Shown here: piece after piece, positions 1 to 8,519 of the stretch
Numbering within the stretch: position 1 is the first letter of the stretch
Layout: each line of letters begins with the position of its first letter
Origin: CAYHWW01 sp964360145
GTDB taxonomy: Bacteria > Bdellovibrionota > UBA1018 > CAYHWW01
Reading direction: 5' to 3'
DNA length: 19,518 nucleotides
Assembly: GCA_964360145.1 (NCBI GenBank)
Contig: CAYHWW010000047.1
Span: 1 to 19,518 of the forward strand
Program-made: the position numbers and the translations under genes
Notes under the pieces: generated by a model
Database searches by the model: none
Seen by the model: the letters and a program-made list of their open reading frames with translations, nothing else
What the model was told of the DNA's origin: nothing

Positions 1-565
1 GGGTGAGCCAAGCCAGTGGCGTCAACATACCCTTGATGCCCCTCATGAAGGCCGCCCCCCCGAGATGATCATCAGTGAGGTGCAAGAACGTCACGATGCG
101 GATGCCCCCCACATCCACGAATTCCACCAAGTCCTCCTCCGTGTCCAGGATGCCCGCTGCCCCCTCAAGAGCGAGCACCAGCACCCCCTTGCCTTGCCTG
201 TGGAGAGCCATGCCTTCTTGGGGCGTGCGAGCAATGCGCCAATTTCTGGAACGGGCGGAGAACTCGTGGGCCTGTTTTAACTGGGCACGGAGGGAAGCCC
301 GGGTATCGCCCCCGAGAATGGGATGCACATAAAATGAGACCACCATGAGCCCCAAATCAGGATGGGCGGCTTCGAGGGTCTCCTCATTGAGATTGGAATC
401 CAAACGGGACGTCCAGTCTCGGGCCCTGAGCTTCGTCGCGAAATCCCCATTGAACAAGAACCCCAATCCCTCTTTCATGAAGGGATGGGCGTGAAGATCC
501 ACAATAGCCGCCTGTGATGGGCCACAAGATCCAAAGACTATTCCGAGGAGCGCAATGAAGTGCAT
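1..565 (-). CDS. Membrane dipeptidase-like (peptidase M19) protein, 3' end outside window
   Basis: I translated this frame by hand; 188 residues are visible and the frame leaves the window still open. The first ~20 residues (MHFIALLGIVFGSCGPSQAA) look like a signal peptide, so the enzyme is probably exported. A metal-binding start motif DLHAHPF (H25, H27) follows. GVLVLALEGA (E134, expected bridging-metal glutamate) and GIRIVTFLHLTDDHLGG match the order and spacing of M19 dipeptidases, which cleave dipeptides and tolerate a D-residue at the C-terminal position. Classical M19 enzymes have H-x-D at the first site; here it is H-x-H, as in other amidohydrolase-fold enzymes. The ATG lies 1 nt after the stop of the giant lipoprotein gene, so translation is probably coupled. 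The catalytic histidines of the C-terminal half cannot be checked. The family call is fairly secure; the substrate is inference. Confidence 0.78.
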   Translation of the reverse strand, partial: MHFIALLGIVFGSCGPSQAAIVDLHAHPFMKEGLGFLFNGDFATKLRARDWTSRLDSNLNEETLEAAHPDLGLMVVSFYVHPILGGDTRASLRAQLKQAHEFSARSRNWRIARTPQEGMALHRQGKGVLVLALEGAAGILDTEEDLVEFVDVGGIRIVTFLHLTDDHLGGAAFMRGIKGMLTPLAWLT

Positions 566-566
566 C

Positions 567-3500
567 CTACCTCGCTGATGGTGCCCGGGGCGGCGGAGGC
601 GCGGGCACCGCTTGTTGCACCGCCAGTGAACCCACAATGCTCATGATCCGTCCGCGATCCACGGTGAAGCGCAAGCCGCTCACATTCTTGATCATCCACC
701 ACTCAGCGTTCCAACCGAGGAAGTTCAGGGTTTGCTCGATGTCATCCCACAGATTGCGGGAGGTGCTAGGAGGGGGATAGCCATTTTTCAGCAAGTAGCC
801 GAAAACTGCCTCGACGAAGCCTGTTTCGCCGGGCGTGCAATCAGCACTGAACCGGGGCGTGCCATCCGCTTTGAGAGACACCTTGAGGATCAAGGGACAG
901 ACCAGGGGATAGGCCTCCAACGCCTCCGGCACGCTCAGCACGCCGGAGCGATTGTCATCGAAGCGCTTGAACATGGACTCCACGTAAAACGGCAGAATGG
1001 CGAAGTTCTGCATTTGAGAGGAGTCCACGGGCACTTCATCGGTGGCCCCCACGGGGCGGGCGGCGGCTTCCAAATCTTTGGTGAATTTACGGCGCTGGGT
1101 CTCGTTCAAGGTGGTGAAGTAGTACGCCATCCAGGGAACGTAACGAGTGAAGAACGCATGGAACCTGGCGGGCTCGAAGAAATAAGCTCTGAAGCAGGTC
1201 ATGGGCAACATGGGGCGATCTGCGTAGTCCAGGTCCAGATTGGGACACACGGCGAGGAGCTCGTCATAGATCTTGGTGGACATGGTGTTGGCTGACATGA
1301 GGAAGGAGAGATACTCCACAGCCTCGATGAGGCCGAAGAACTTGTCGCCATTGCCCACGGAGGTGAAGAGGTTATTCTCGAAGAAGCGCTGAGCTGCCAG
1401 GGCTTCCGGCGTCTGATAAGGATTACCGAACTTCAATTCCCTGATGAGGTCCATGCTGTCCACCACGAAGTGCAGCAACTCGTCCTCCGTGATGCCCACT
1501 AAATTCACGGCCCGATCCTTATTCTCTGAGTAACCGTGGATCCAGGAAGAAATGAGCACCCAGTGGGTATTCATGGCCGCCATGTTGGCGTAGGAGTAGA
1601 GGAATTCCCGACGCTGGTCGTAGGTCAAGGCAACGATATCGTCGGTGCCCAGGTACATGGGCCGCAGCTGGCTCACGATATCCCGCAGGCGATCCAAGGT
1701 TGAAAGCTGCATTTGGCGCCGACCCGCAGGGGTACCCGAGGCGGTTTCCGCCTCTCGCCTGAAACGAGCGAAGACATCGAGGAGTTGTCGGCGGCTAAAG
1801 CCATCGGACTCGAACACGGCCTCATTGTCGCCGCTGATGTCCCTGTAAGTGCGATCCAAATACTGGGCCCCCATGCTCCACCGCTCGAAGCGGTCCCGCG
1901 CGTAGTCCAAGGCTTCTGTGCGGAGACCATTGGCGTTGCGACCCGTATCATCCCAGCGCACCCCTCCCAGGATGCGACGCACCGCGGGCCTGAAGAAGGC
2001 CTTGGTCGTGGCAATGGTGAGGGGCGTTGTAATTTTCTCGCGATCAGCGAACGCGTATGCCTCGTCAAAGAGGTGGTCCCAGTCGGCGAAAAGGATGCTG
2101 GAGCTGGAAATAGAAGGCCCGCCTCTGGACAGAGTGGCGTCGCGAAGCAGGTCGAATGCAGTGATGACGAGCTCTGAGAATCGCGCCAGATCACGGCCGT
2201 GGCTCAATCCACGGTAATTGGAGGTGAGGTGGATGAAGCGGATGCTAGCCGCGGCCCACCGGGTGGAGCGAGATACGGTATCCACCCAGTCCCTCCCCTC
2301 GAGCCTTTGCTGACTGGGTCGTATGAACACGGCCTTGAAAGCACCAAAGAGAGGAATGTAGTCTTTGGCTTTCCTGAAAGAGTCGCCATCGAAACGCCAG
2401 GTCAGGAGATCCAAAACACGGGCGGCACGACTGAGTTCATAGGAGCCGGGGGTCACGCCGGTGAAGGCCCCCACAACTCGTCGACCGGCCAGATCCAACT
2501 GGGAGGCCAATTCCTCAACATGGGCCTCCGGCCACCTCTTCAACTCATCTAGCGTAAAGGGGAAATAATGCAGAAGGGAGAGCATGGCCTCTTTAGAGGC
2601 AGTGGCGATGCGGAACAAGGCATCAAACTCCGCCCCCGTGAGATTACCATCAACGCCACCCACAAGGCCGCTCTTCAGGGCAAAAATCTCGGGTACCATG
2701 GCGCGCAACCAGGGGACATCCCGCTTGTCCGGGAAGATCTCATCGATGAAGCGGTGGGGAATGAGATCGATGAGAGTCAGAACGTCGGAGGCACGGATAC
2801 CCTCGGGGGTGGCGTGGGCGGCACGGGACAAGCTTTCGTAGGCACGCTCGATGACGGGCCAGAAACGGCGAATTTGGCGTTCGTCCTGGGGTGCGGAGGC
2901 ATCCTCTCCACGCAACGAAAGCAGATAAGCACGAGTCAAGGGCTCGGCGTTACTGATGAGAGCGCCCCAATCAGGGGTCTCGATGCGGTTCCGAGGTGGC
3001 CCCACCAAAACCGCCTTCGCTTGAAAGAGAAAACCCACGGTTTCGTGAATGAGTGCGCGCTCATCCTCAGTTTTAAAGAGCGTGTTCACCCGAGCCAAGA
3101 GAGCGCGCATGGTCTCCAGCGTCTCAGCGTGGTTGCGCGCCCCACGCAGAGCAACCAACGCCCGCGACACCGCATCCACGGACTGGGTCACCTCAGACAT
3201 CAAACGCTCAAACTCGGGTTGCGCCATGCCGGGCACTTCATCTTTACGTTTAATGAAGTTATTGTAGGCGATCCACACCGGGTGCTTCACCGTGGCCATG
3301 AACCCCTTCAACAAAATTGCATGATTCAAGTCCCACTCATAGACAGGGCCACCGAAAAAGGCCTGTTTAGCTACCATCATCAGAGCCACGATGTCGGAGA
3401 CTGCGTCCACCATCTCGACGGAATCGAGGCCCCGGTCGGTCTTCATGCGTGCCAGCGTGTCCACAAGGGCTTCCATGTACCGGGGCTGCACGACGCCCTG

Positions 3501-4436
3501 GGGATGGGCTGCCGCGGCATCCGTCAGAAGATCAACGGCCCGGCCTGCAATTTGCTCAATCTGACCGAGCCCTGACTCGGTGAACCAATCATCCGTTTGG
3601 CGCCGACTGTGCTGATACTGGAACTCAAAGTAAATGGCATGGATGCGGGCACCGAAATTCAAGAACCTCGCCCACTCGCCTTGAGCGATGCCGCCCTCAT
3701 CGGAATTCAGAAAAATGCGCTTCAAGTGGCGCAGGACGGGCATCTGCTCGCGGATGAGCTTGACCCCGCTGCCCGGTTTGCGCAACCCCTCGTAGCCACC
3801 TTCTAATGCCGCGAAGAGCTGCTCCGCATCGGCAAAGCTGTAGGCCCCTCCATGCTCTTGGAAAAAAGCACCGAACGCCGCCGTGGCCCCTCGCATGGCA
3901 TCGATGCCGCGCTGAAGTTCGTCCTCAGAGAGGCGGGACGTGCGTGTGCCGGAAAGGGGCATGAGTACCTTGATGCCGGGAGCATAGCGCTTCACCAGCC
4001 GCAGGAAGGTAACCAAGCGCTCCACCTCGACCCTGGGAATACCACTCACGCCGCCGCCCAAGAAAGCGACTTTGAGCTTCATGGCCGCCTGCACCAGGGG
4101 GTCGGTCACCCACTGTTCCTTTGTGAAATAGCGGTTCAAGAAACTCTGCACCTCGGAAGGCGCGTAAATACCGTTCTCAGATCCCCGGGTCAGGAGCATG
4201 AAGGTTTCCATGCCCTGGGCGGCGCACTCCCAGAGACCTTCGATCTGCGCGTCATCCTGAAGTTCCCCTTCAAAGAACTTGCCCAACTGATTGGGCAGAG
4301 ACGTCAAGCAATCGGGCTGGCGTGGGCCCACGGACTCCAGTCCACCAGCGGCGGGTTCATCGTCGATGAGGCTACACCCCCCCTGAAGGGCAGCCATGAG
4401 CAGCATGGAACCAACAAGAATCCCCCTAGAAAGCAT
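567..4436 (-). CDS. Giant lipoprotein with EF-hand-like repeats
   Basis: About 1,289 residues. I moved the start inward from an upstream ATG at 4499: the ATG at 4436 is preceded by GGGGGAG at good spacing and gives a textbook lipoprotein signal MLSRGILVGSMLLMAALQGG-C, with acylated Cys21. The rest is soluble and largely helical. Helix-loop-helix half-motifs of the form G-I/V/L-x(3)-E/D recur along its length, for example ENGIYAPSEVQSFL (~res 88), EGGIAQGEWARFL (~res 247), PEGIRASDVL, GNLTGAEFDALF. The copy at ~res 1160-1171 (DDNRSGVLSVPE) has every ligand position of a calcium EF-hand loop; the others are degenerate. The C-terminus is a Pro-rich tail (APPPPRAPSAR). It overlaps the upstream barrel gene by 11 nt and abuts the M19 gene, so the three are probably co-translated. 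I do not recognise a named family; a calcium-responsive envelope scaffold is a guess. Confidence 0.85.
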   Translation of the reverse strand: MLSRGILVGSMLLMAALQGGCSLIDDEPAAGGLESVGPRQPDCLTSLPNQLGKFFEGELQDDAQIEGLWECAAQGMETFMLLTRGSENGIYAPSEVQSFLNRYFTKEQWVTDPLVQAAMKLKVAFLGGGVSGIPRVEVERLVTFLRLVKRYAPGIKVLMPLSGTRTSRLSEDELQRGIDAMRGATAAFGAFFQEHGGAYSFADAEQLFAALEGGYEGLRKPGSGVKLIREQMPVLRHLKRIFLNSDEGGIAQGEWARFLNFGARIHAIYFEFQYQHSRRQTDDWFTESGLGQIEQIAGRAVDLLTDAAAAHPQGVVQPRYMEALVDTLARMKTDRGLDSVEMVDAVSDIVALMMVAKQAFFGGPVYEWDLNHAILLKGFMATVKHPVWIAYNNFIKRKDEVPGMAQPEFERLMSEVTQSVDAVSRALVALRGARNHAETLETMRALLARVNTLFKTEDERALIHETVGFLFQAKAVLVGPPRNRIETPDWGALISNAEPLTRAYLLSLRGEDASAPQDERQIRRFWPVIERAYESLSRAAHATPEGIRASDVLTLIDLIPHRFIDEIFPDKRDVPWLRAMVPEIFALKSGLVGGVDGNLTGAEFDALFRIATASKEAMLSLLHYFPFTLDELKRWPEAHVEELASQLDLAGRRVVGAFTGVTPGSYELSRAARVLDLLTWRFDGDSFRKAKDYIPLFGAFKAVFIRPSQQRLEGRDWVDTVSRSTRWAAASIRFIHLTSNYRGLSHGRDLARFSELVITAFDLLRDATLSRGGPSISSSSILFADWDHLFDEAYAFADREKITTPLTIATTKAFFRPAVRRILGGVRWDDTGRNANGLRTEALDYARDRFERWSMGAQYLDRTYRDISGDNEAVFESDGFSRRQLLDVFARFRREAETASGTPAGRRQMQLSTLDRLRDIVSQLRPMYLGTDDIVALTYDQRREFLYSYANMAAMNTHWVLISSWIHGYSENKDRAVNLVGITEDELLHFVVDSMDLIRELKFGNPYQTPEALAAQRFFENNLFTSVGNGDKFFGLIEAVEYLSFLMSANTMSTKIYDELLAVCPNLDLDYADRPMLPMTCFRAYFFEPARFHAFFTRYVPWMAYYFTTLNETQRRKFTKDLEAAARPVGATDEVPVDSSQMQNFAILPFYVESMFKRFDDNRSGVLSVPEALEAYPLVCPLILKVSLKADGTPRFSADCTPGETGFVEAVFGYLLKNGYPPPSTSRNLWDDIEQTLNFLGWNAEWWMIKNVSGLRFTVDRGRIMSIVGSLAVQQAVPAPPPPRAPSAR

Positions 4437-5853
4437 AGGCAATGCTCCCCCGCAGTCGATCATTGGTTCGGTACAGACTGAAGAAATCAGCCCCGCCATC
4501 CGTGGCCCGCCTCTTTCCGGCCCCCATCACATCCGCACCTAGGGTGAGGAAGAGCCGGTTGCCCGCATCAAAACGCACTTCAGGGGACAGTATAGCCCCC
4601 TGCACGGAAAAATCGTAGACGAAGCGCGACATGCCGTAGAACCGCCTGGTCTCACCGGAGATGAGGGGAAGGCGCCACCGCAGTTGAACAGCATTGCGGT
4701 ACTGGTAACGGGATTCCAAAATCTGCTGGCCTGATGCAGCTAGCGGCCCCGTATCATCCTTCACCCCGCCCCAGGACTGCAGGGTTGAGAACTCCACGGT
4801 ATGGGCATTCTGAGCATCATTATTGATGCGAGCACTCACTGCTGGACTCAACATGTAGCCCGAAGAAAAGTTCTGGGTGGTCATGTCCGTGGGTACCCCG
4901 CTCTGGAGGGGGTGATCCGTGAGAAAGGACAAAGCCGCCGCAAAGCGGTCGTTTCGCCAACCCGTATCGAGAGCCGCCACATGGCGGTAAATCACCCGAG
5001 GGTGGAGAGTCACCTGAACCTGATTCGTGGGCAGATAGAGGTAGGCCTGGTAACCGATGGCCAGTTGATTCATCGGCGTATAGGCGTAGGAGCCTTTGAC
5101 GTGGAAGCCGTTACTGAAGTCGTAGCGCGCTAAAAACGCGCCTCCGGGGTTGAAGATGATCTTGGAAAGAGGTGGGATCACCACGTCATAGCGCAGGGAC
5201 GTGGTCTCCCCGAAAACCTTCATGGTGTCCGGCGGCGGAGTAAAAAACGGGTGGATGGAACTGAACTTGCCATTATCCACCTCGAAAGGGGCCCCTTGCT
5301 CTGGCAAGAAGAGGGGCGAGGCATAGCCGGCAAGCTTCAGGTTGCCAATGCGGCTTGCGAGAAACACGCCGGTGAGACCCACCAGCTCAGGTTCAAAGTA
5401 GTCCCAACGGAAGCGCGGCTGCCACATGCCCAGCTTCCAACGGTCATCAAGCTCACTCCACTCCTCTTTTTTGCGACCCACATGGACCTTCAAAAGCTGG
5501 GGACGGCTGCCACTGCCCATGTAGGCTTCCATGGGGTTGAAGTAGCGATTCTTAATTTGGTTTACAGTGACGAAGGCCTCCGCATCCACCACCAGTCCCA
5601 GTGCCTTCCAGTCTTTGGCCGTCGTCAGGCGAAGAGTCAGCGAAGGATAAAAAGAAGAGGTGCCAGGCTTGTTACGAGCCACCACCCGGCGGTATTGTTC
5701 CGCCAGAAACTTGGGCGTGATGGTGGTGGTATCCTGTCCTTCACCCAACGCATTGAGGGCACGCGGAGCCACCGCCGAATCCATTTTGGAATCAGCCATG
5801 GCGCCCTGACTTAGTGCCACAAGGCCACTCAACAGGAATATTCTACAGCGCAC
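4426..5853 (-). CDS. Outer-membrane beta-barrel protein, porin-like
   Basis: About 475 residues. I prefer the GTG at 5853 to the ATG at 5868: the GTG has GGGGA 8 nt upstream and yields a compact signal peptide MRCRIFLLSGLVALSQGAMA cleaved before DSK, while the ATG has no spaced Shine-Dalgarno. After a ~55-residue polar region the chain alternates aromatic and polar residues, as in amphipathic strands (e.g. GNRLFLTLGADVMGAG, GFHVKGSYAYTP), and ends in ...GSIAYAF. A terminal Phe is the usual BAM recognition signal of outer-membrane barrels. No named porin family is recognised. The stop codon lies inside the start region of the giant lipoprotein gene (11-nt overlap), so the two products are probably made together and may form a surface complex. 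Substrate unknown. Confidence 0.78.
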   Translation of the reverse strand: MRCRIFLLSGLVALSQGAMADSKMDSAVAPRALNALGEGQDTTTITPKFLAEQYRRVVARNKPGTSSFYPSLTLRLTTAKDWKALGLVVDAEAFVTVNQIKNRYFNPMEAYMGSGSRPQLLKVHVGRKKEEWSELDDRWKLGMWQPRFRWDYFEPELVGLTGVFLASRIGNLKLAGYASPLFLPEQGAPFEVDNGKFSSIHPFFTPPPDTMKVFGETTSLRYDVVIPPLSKIIFNPGGAFLARYDFSNGFHVKGSYAYTPMNQLAIGYQAYLYLPTNQVQVTLHPRVIYRHVAALDTGWRNDRFAAALSFLTDHPLQSGVPTDMTTQNFSSGYMLSPAVSARINNDAQNAHTVEFSTLQSWGGVKDDTGPLAASGQQILESRYQYRNAVQLRWRLPLISGETRRFYGMSRFVYDFSVQGAILSPEVRFDAGNRLFLTLGADVMGAGKRRATDGGADFFSLYRTNDRLRGSIAYAF

Positions 5854-5927
5854 TTCAGCTGTCCCCATCCTGTGCCATTGGATCGCAGTTGACAGTAAAA
5901 GTCCACAACAGAGGCCCCGGGAGCAGT

Positions 5928-7256
5928 CTAAAACCGTCGGGTAAAGGGCCTCCAGCGCGCCTCTACTTTTGTCCCCCGCACAGCAAGGATCTCTTCGAAA
6001 TCAAAGAGAAGATCAGACTCCTCGGGGCGAAAAAACAGAAAGTCTCCTCGCTTAATATCGTAGTTTTTTGATCCAACATATAGATCCTGATTGGGGAGAA
6101 GGTTACGATTTGGGGCATGATCGTAAAGGGCATGGGTGCGCAGCCCCCGGGGCCAAGCGCTGCGGGAAGCCCACCCACCTCCGTAAATAAAAAAACCTCG
6201 AGCCATATTGGGATCGTAAGCAGCCCAAAGTCGACCAGCCCAGGCGCCGACGAAGGGTACGGCGGGTTCATCGATGACTTTGATTACCGGGGCAGCAATA
6301 AAGAGGGCCGGTTCGTGACTCTCAAGCTCAGGCCCATCGAAGTCCGTGGGCTGAAGAAAAGCCGAACCAATGGCGATATCTTGCGGTGCGAAGCCCCCCT
6401 CTCCGTACTGCATGTAGGTGCGGCTCCCTCCTCCGTTCAGAGTGAGCTTGTGCTGGGGAATGCCCATTGCCACCACTGCTGTAGTGAACTCATTGTACCG
6501 ACTGGCGAGGGCCCTCATCTCCCGACTCACGGTTTTCCGCCGAGGGCCTAAAGCTCTGGGCGCGAAACCCACATGGCCGTCGTAGCCCATGAGGCCAGAA
6601 ACCTGGGCTACGCTGCTCTCCAAAATGCGTCGTGCGGAGGAGGCGGCAGCTTCTGGCGTCGTAAAGCCGCCACGATGGAGGCCCACATCAATTTCGAGGG
6701 CCAGCCGCAAGGGCGGCGTGCCGCGGTCACTGCCATGGAGCCGCCGCGCCCAGGCGAGATACTCATCGACAGCTTCATCACTGTCCACCAGCCACTGCGT
6801 AACCCTGAGGGCGCGGAGGCGGTCTAGTGGCGCGAGGTGGGCAACCACAGATTCCGCCAGAGCAACAGGCATGGGTTTGCCGAACATGATGTCGAGGTCG
6901 GCCTCCGGGAAGGTGGCAAGCAGCTCAGGCAAGAACGGCGCATGGAACTCCATCATGCGATGAGTACGAGCCCGCTCCGCCACGTACCGAAGGAATTGGG
7001 GAGATGGCATTGATTTAGTGACAAGACGGAGCTGGTGATGGGTGCCCAAGGACTGCAGAACCCGATTGGTATTGCGATCCAGCGCAGCGAGGTCGATCAC
7101 AGGCCGGGGGCGAGGTTCGCCCACGGACTGCACCGCTGCATGGAGGGCCTCCATGACGGGCTCGTGGGAAGGAATTGAAGGGCGGGGACGGATCAATGCC
7201 ACGAAAATGATCAATGCCGCGGTAGTTGTCACTAGAATCGCCATAACGGGTCTCAC
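5928..7256 (-). CDS. Membrane-anchored fold-III PLP enzyme, D-threonine aldolase/D-serine dehydratase-like (COG3616)
   Basis: 442 residues from a GTG start; an ATG four codons later (7244) is an alternative, and neither has a strong Shine-Dalgarno. Residues 5-22 are a single hydrophobic segment, so the protein is anchored or exported. The alanine-racemase-type barrel starts with PRPVIDLAALDRN. K81 in RLVTKSMPSPQ is the expected PLP lysine, EIDVGLHRGGF (188-198) matches the family's DVGxxRxG strand, and MGYDGHVGF matches the conserved GH strand. The C-terminal small domain has GDFLFFRPEESDLLFDFEEI. Classical D-serine dehydratases carry a zinc-binding H-x-C there, which is absent; the layout resembles the 'amino acid deaminase/aldolase' branch instead. 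Enzymes of this group act on D-amino acids with retro-aldol or elimination chemistry; the exact reaction is not predictable. It sits 33 nt after the lolC-like gene and 74 nt before the barrel gene. Confidence 0.8.
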   Translation of the reverse strand: MRPVMAILVTTTAALIIFVALIRPRPSIPSHEPVMEALHAAVQSVGEPRPRPVIDLAALDRNTNRVLQSLGTHHQLRLVTKSMPSPQFLRYVAERARTHRMMEFHAPFLPELLATFPEADLDIMFGKPMPVALAESVVAHLAPLDRLRALRVTQWLVDSDEAVDEYLAWARRLHGSDRGTPPLRLALEIDVGLHRGGFTTPEAAASSARRILESSVAQVSGLMGYDGHVGFAPRALGPRRKTVSREMRALASRYNEFTTAVVAMGIPQHKLTLNGGGSRTYMQYGEGGFAPQDIAIGSAFLQPTDFDGPELESHEPALFIAAPVIKVIDEPAVPFVGAWAGRLWAAYDPNMARGFFIYGGGWASRSAWPRGLRTHALYDHAPNRNLLPNQDLYVGSKNYDIKRGDFLFFRPEESDLLFDFEEILAVRGTKVEARWRPFTRRF

Positions 7257-7289
7257 ATCTCTAAATGTACCTTGATGAATGCGCGAGTC

Positions 7290-8510
7290 CTAAGATGAAT
7301 GAATGCCTTCGAGCGGGGTGACTGCCATGGCCTTCCGCGCTGGGACCATACCCCCCAGAAGCACTATGCTAATGGCAGCTATGACGATGCCCGCCACGGT
7401 GACGGGTTGCACCAACACAGGCAAGGTGCGGTCATAGTAGTAATCGGGCAGTTCAATGAGGGGATATTTGCGCAGGACCCAGCACACGACACAGCCCAAG
7501 GTCGCCCCCAGGCTGGCGCCGAGGGTACCGATCGTCAGGGACTCCCAGAGAAAAATACGCCGCACCTGCTCCTGAGTCGCACCCATGGCACGCAGGATGG
7601 ACACACCTTTTTTTTTCTCCAATACGGTCATGGCGAGCATGCTCAGGATGTTGAAGGCCGCCACCAACACGATGAAGCCCACCATGCAGAACATGGCCGC
7701 CCGCTCCAGCTGCAACGACGCGAAAAGATGTTCGTTAAGCTGTTGCCAAGAGCGCACACGGTAGCTTGCGCCGAAACGCGCGGCTACGGCTGTGGCCGCT
7801 TCCGGCGCATCCTCAAGTCGCGCAACCAGGCCCTCGTAGTGGGTCGCAACCCCCGCCTTACGAATAAAGGACTCCACATCATGCACCGGTGAAAACCCTA
7901 CGTGCAGTTCTTGTTCGGGTACGCCAGATTTGTAGATGCCTTCGACAACGAAGGTTTTCATGCGTGGGGCCATGCCCAGGGGCCCATCCGTTTCCACTGG
8001 TGACACGAGGGTCACCGTGTCACCCACGGCCACTCCGAGCTCAAAGGCCATTTCCGCACCGAGAAGCAACCTGGCCTGGCCCTCCCTCACGAAGCTCGGT
8101 GCTGCCCACTCCGTGACCTTACCCCGCACCCGCTCCCACGCAGCTCCACGCACTCCTTTGATCACTCCTCCAGCAATGCGCTTGCCCGATCGGTACACTG
8201 CCTCCACCTGCAGCACGGGCTCGAGCTCACGCATACCGGAATAAGCTTCCCGGGCTTTGATAGCAAGCCCCTCGTCCACAGCCACCATGCCACGCTCATC
8301 TTCGATCCGCAGATGATGCTCCGCCTGGAAGAGCCGAGCCTTCATTTCGGATTCAAAGCCCGACATCACCGAAATAATGATGACCATGGCCATCACCCCC
8401 ACGGCCACGCCTAAAACACTTAACGCGCTGATGACCGAGAGCACGGAGGAACGGCTCCGGGATGTGAGAAACCTCACACCGACGAAGCGAGGAAAGCGAT
8501 CACGGGCCAT
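7290..8510 (-). CDS. lolC: Lipoprotein-releasing ABC transporter permease, LolC/LolE family
   Basis: 406 residues, the usual length. It starts RFVGVRFLTSRSRSSVLSVI, then TM1 (~27-49) ending in SVMSGFE, the LolC/E family hallmark (S-V-M-N-G-F-E in most members). A ~220-residue periplasmic domain follows, then three TM helices at ~273-297, 323-348 and 370-387. VAAFNILSMLAMTVLEKKKGVSILRAMGAT is the standard FtsX-type coupling region, shared here in two overlapping pieces. The complex extracts lipid-modified lipoproteins from the inner membrane for transfer to LolA. No LolD ATPase is in the window, so the partner is elsewhere. LolC and LolE cannot be told apart from sequence alone; many lineages have a single protein. 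It starts 9 nt after fadJ ends. The giant lipoprotein three genes downstream is a plausible client. A run of nine A lies in its coding strand (EKKKG codons). Confidence 0.87.
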   Translation of the reverse strand: MARDRFPRFVGVRFLTSRSRSSVLSVISALSVLGVAVGVMAMVIIISVMSGFESEMKARLFQAEHHLRIEDERGMVAVDEGLAIKAREAYSGMRELEPVLQVEAVYRSGKRIAGGVIKGVRGAAWERVRGKVTEWAAPSFVREGQARLLLGAEMAFELGVAVGDTVTLVSPVETDGPLGMAPRMKTFVVEGIYKSGVPEQELHVGFSPVHDVESFIRKAGVATHYEGLVARLEDAPEAATAVAARFGASYRVRSWQQLNEHLFASLQLERAAMFCMVGFIVLVAAFNILSMLAMTVLEKKKGVSILRAMGATQEQVRRIFLWESLTIGTLGASLGATLGCVVCWVLRKYPLIELPDYYYDRTLPVLVQPVTVAGIVIAAISIVLLGGMVPARKAMAVTPLEGIHSS

Positions 8511-8519
8511 TGTGCTGAC

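Noticed and set aside
2568..3575. 335-codon open frame on the plus strand
   Set aside because: It lies wholly antisense to the giant lipoprotein gene, and its translation is rich in His, Gly and Gln without domain-like segments, as expected from GC-rich codon bias on the opposite strand. The same holds for the plus-strand frames at 732-1295, 3852-4481, 5251-5814, 8616-9212, 9390-10013 and 11414-11971.
4437..4499. Upstream ATG (4499) as start of the giant lipoprotein
   Set aside because: It would put 21 extra residues before a perfect lipoprotein signal and overlap the barrel gene by 74 nt; the ATG at 4436 has the Shine-Dalgarno.
5869..5927. Terminator or promoter between the PLP gene and the barrel gene
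   Set aside because: A CCCGGGG palindrome is present but there is no stable stem with a T-tract and no good -35/-10 pair; continuous transcription is simpler.
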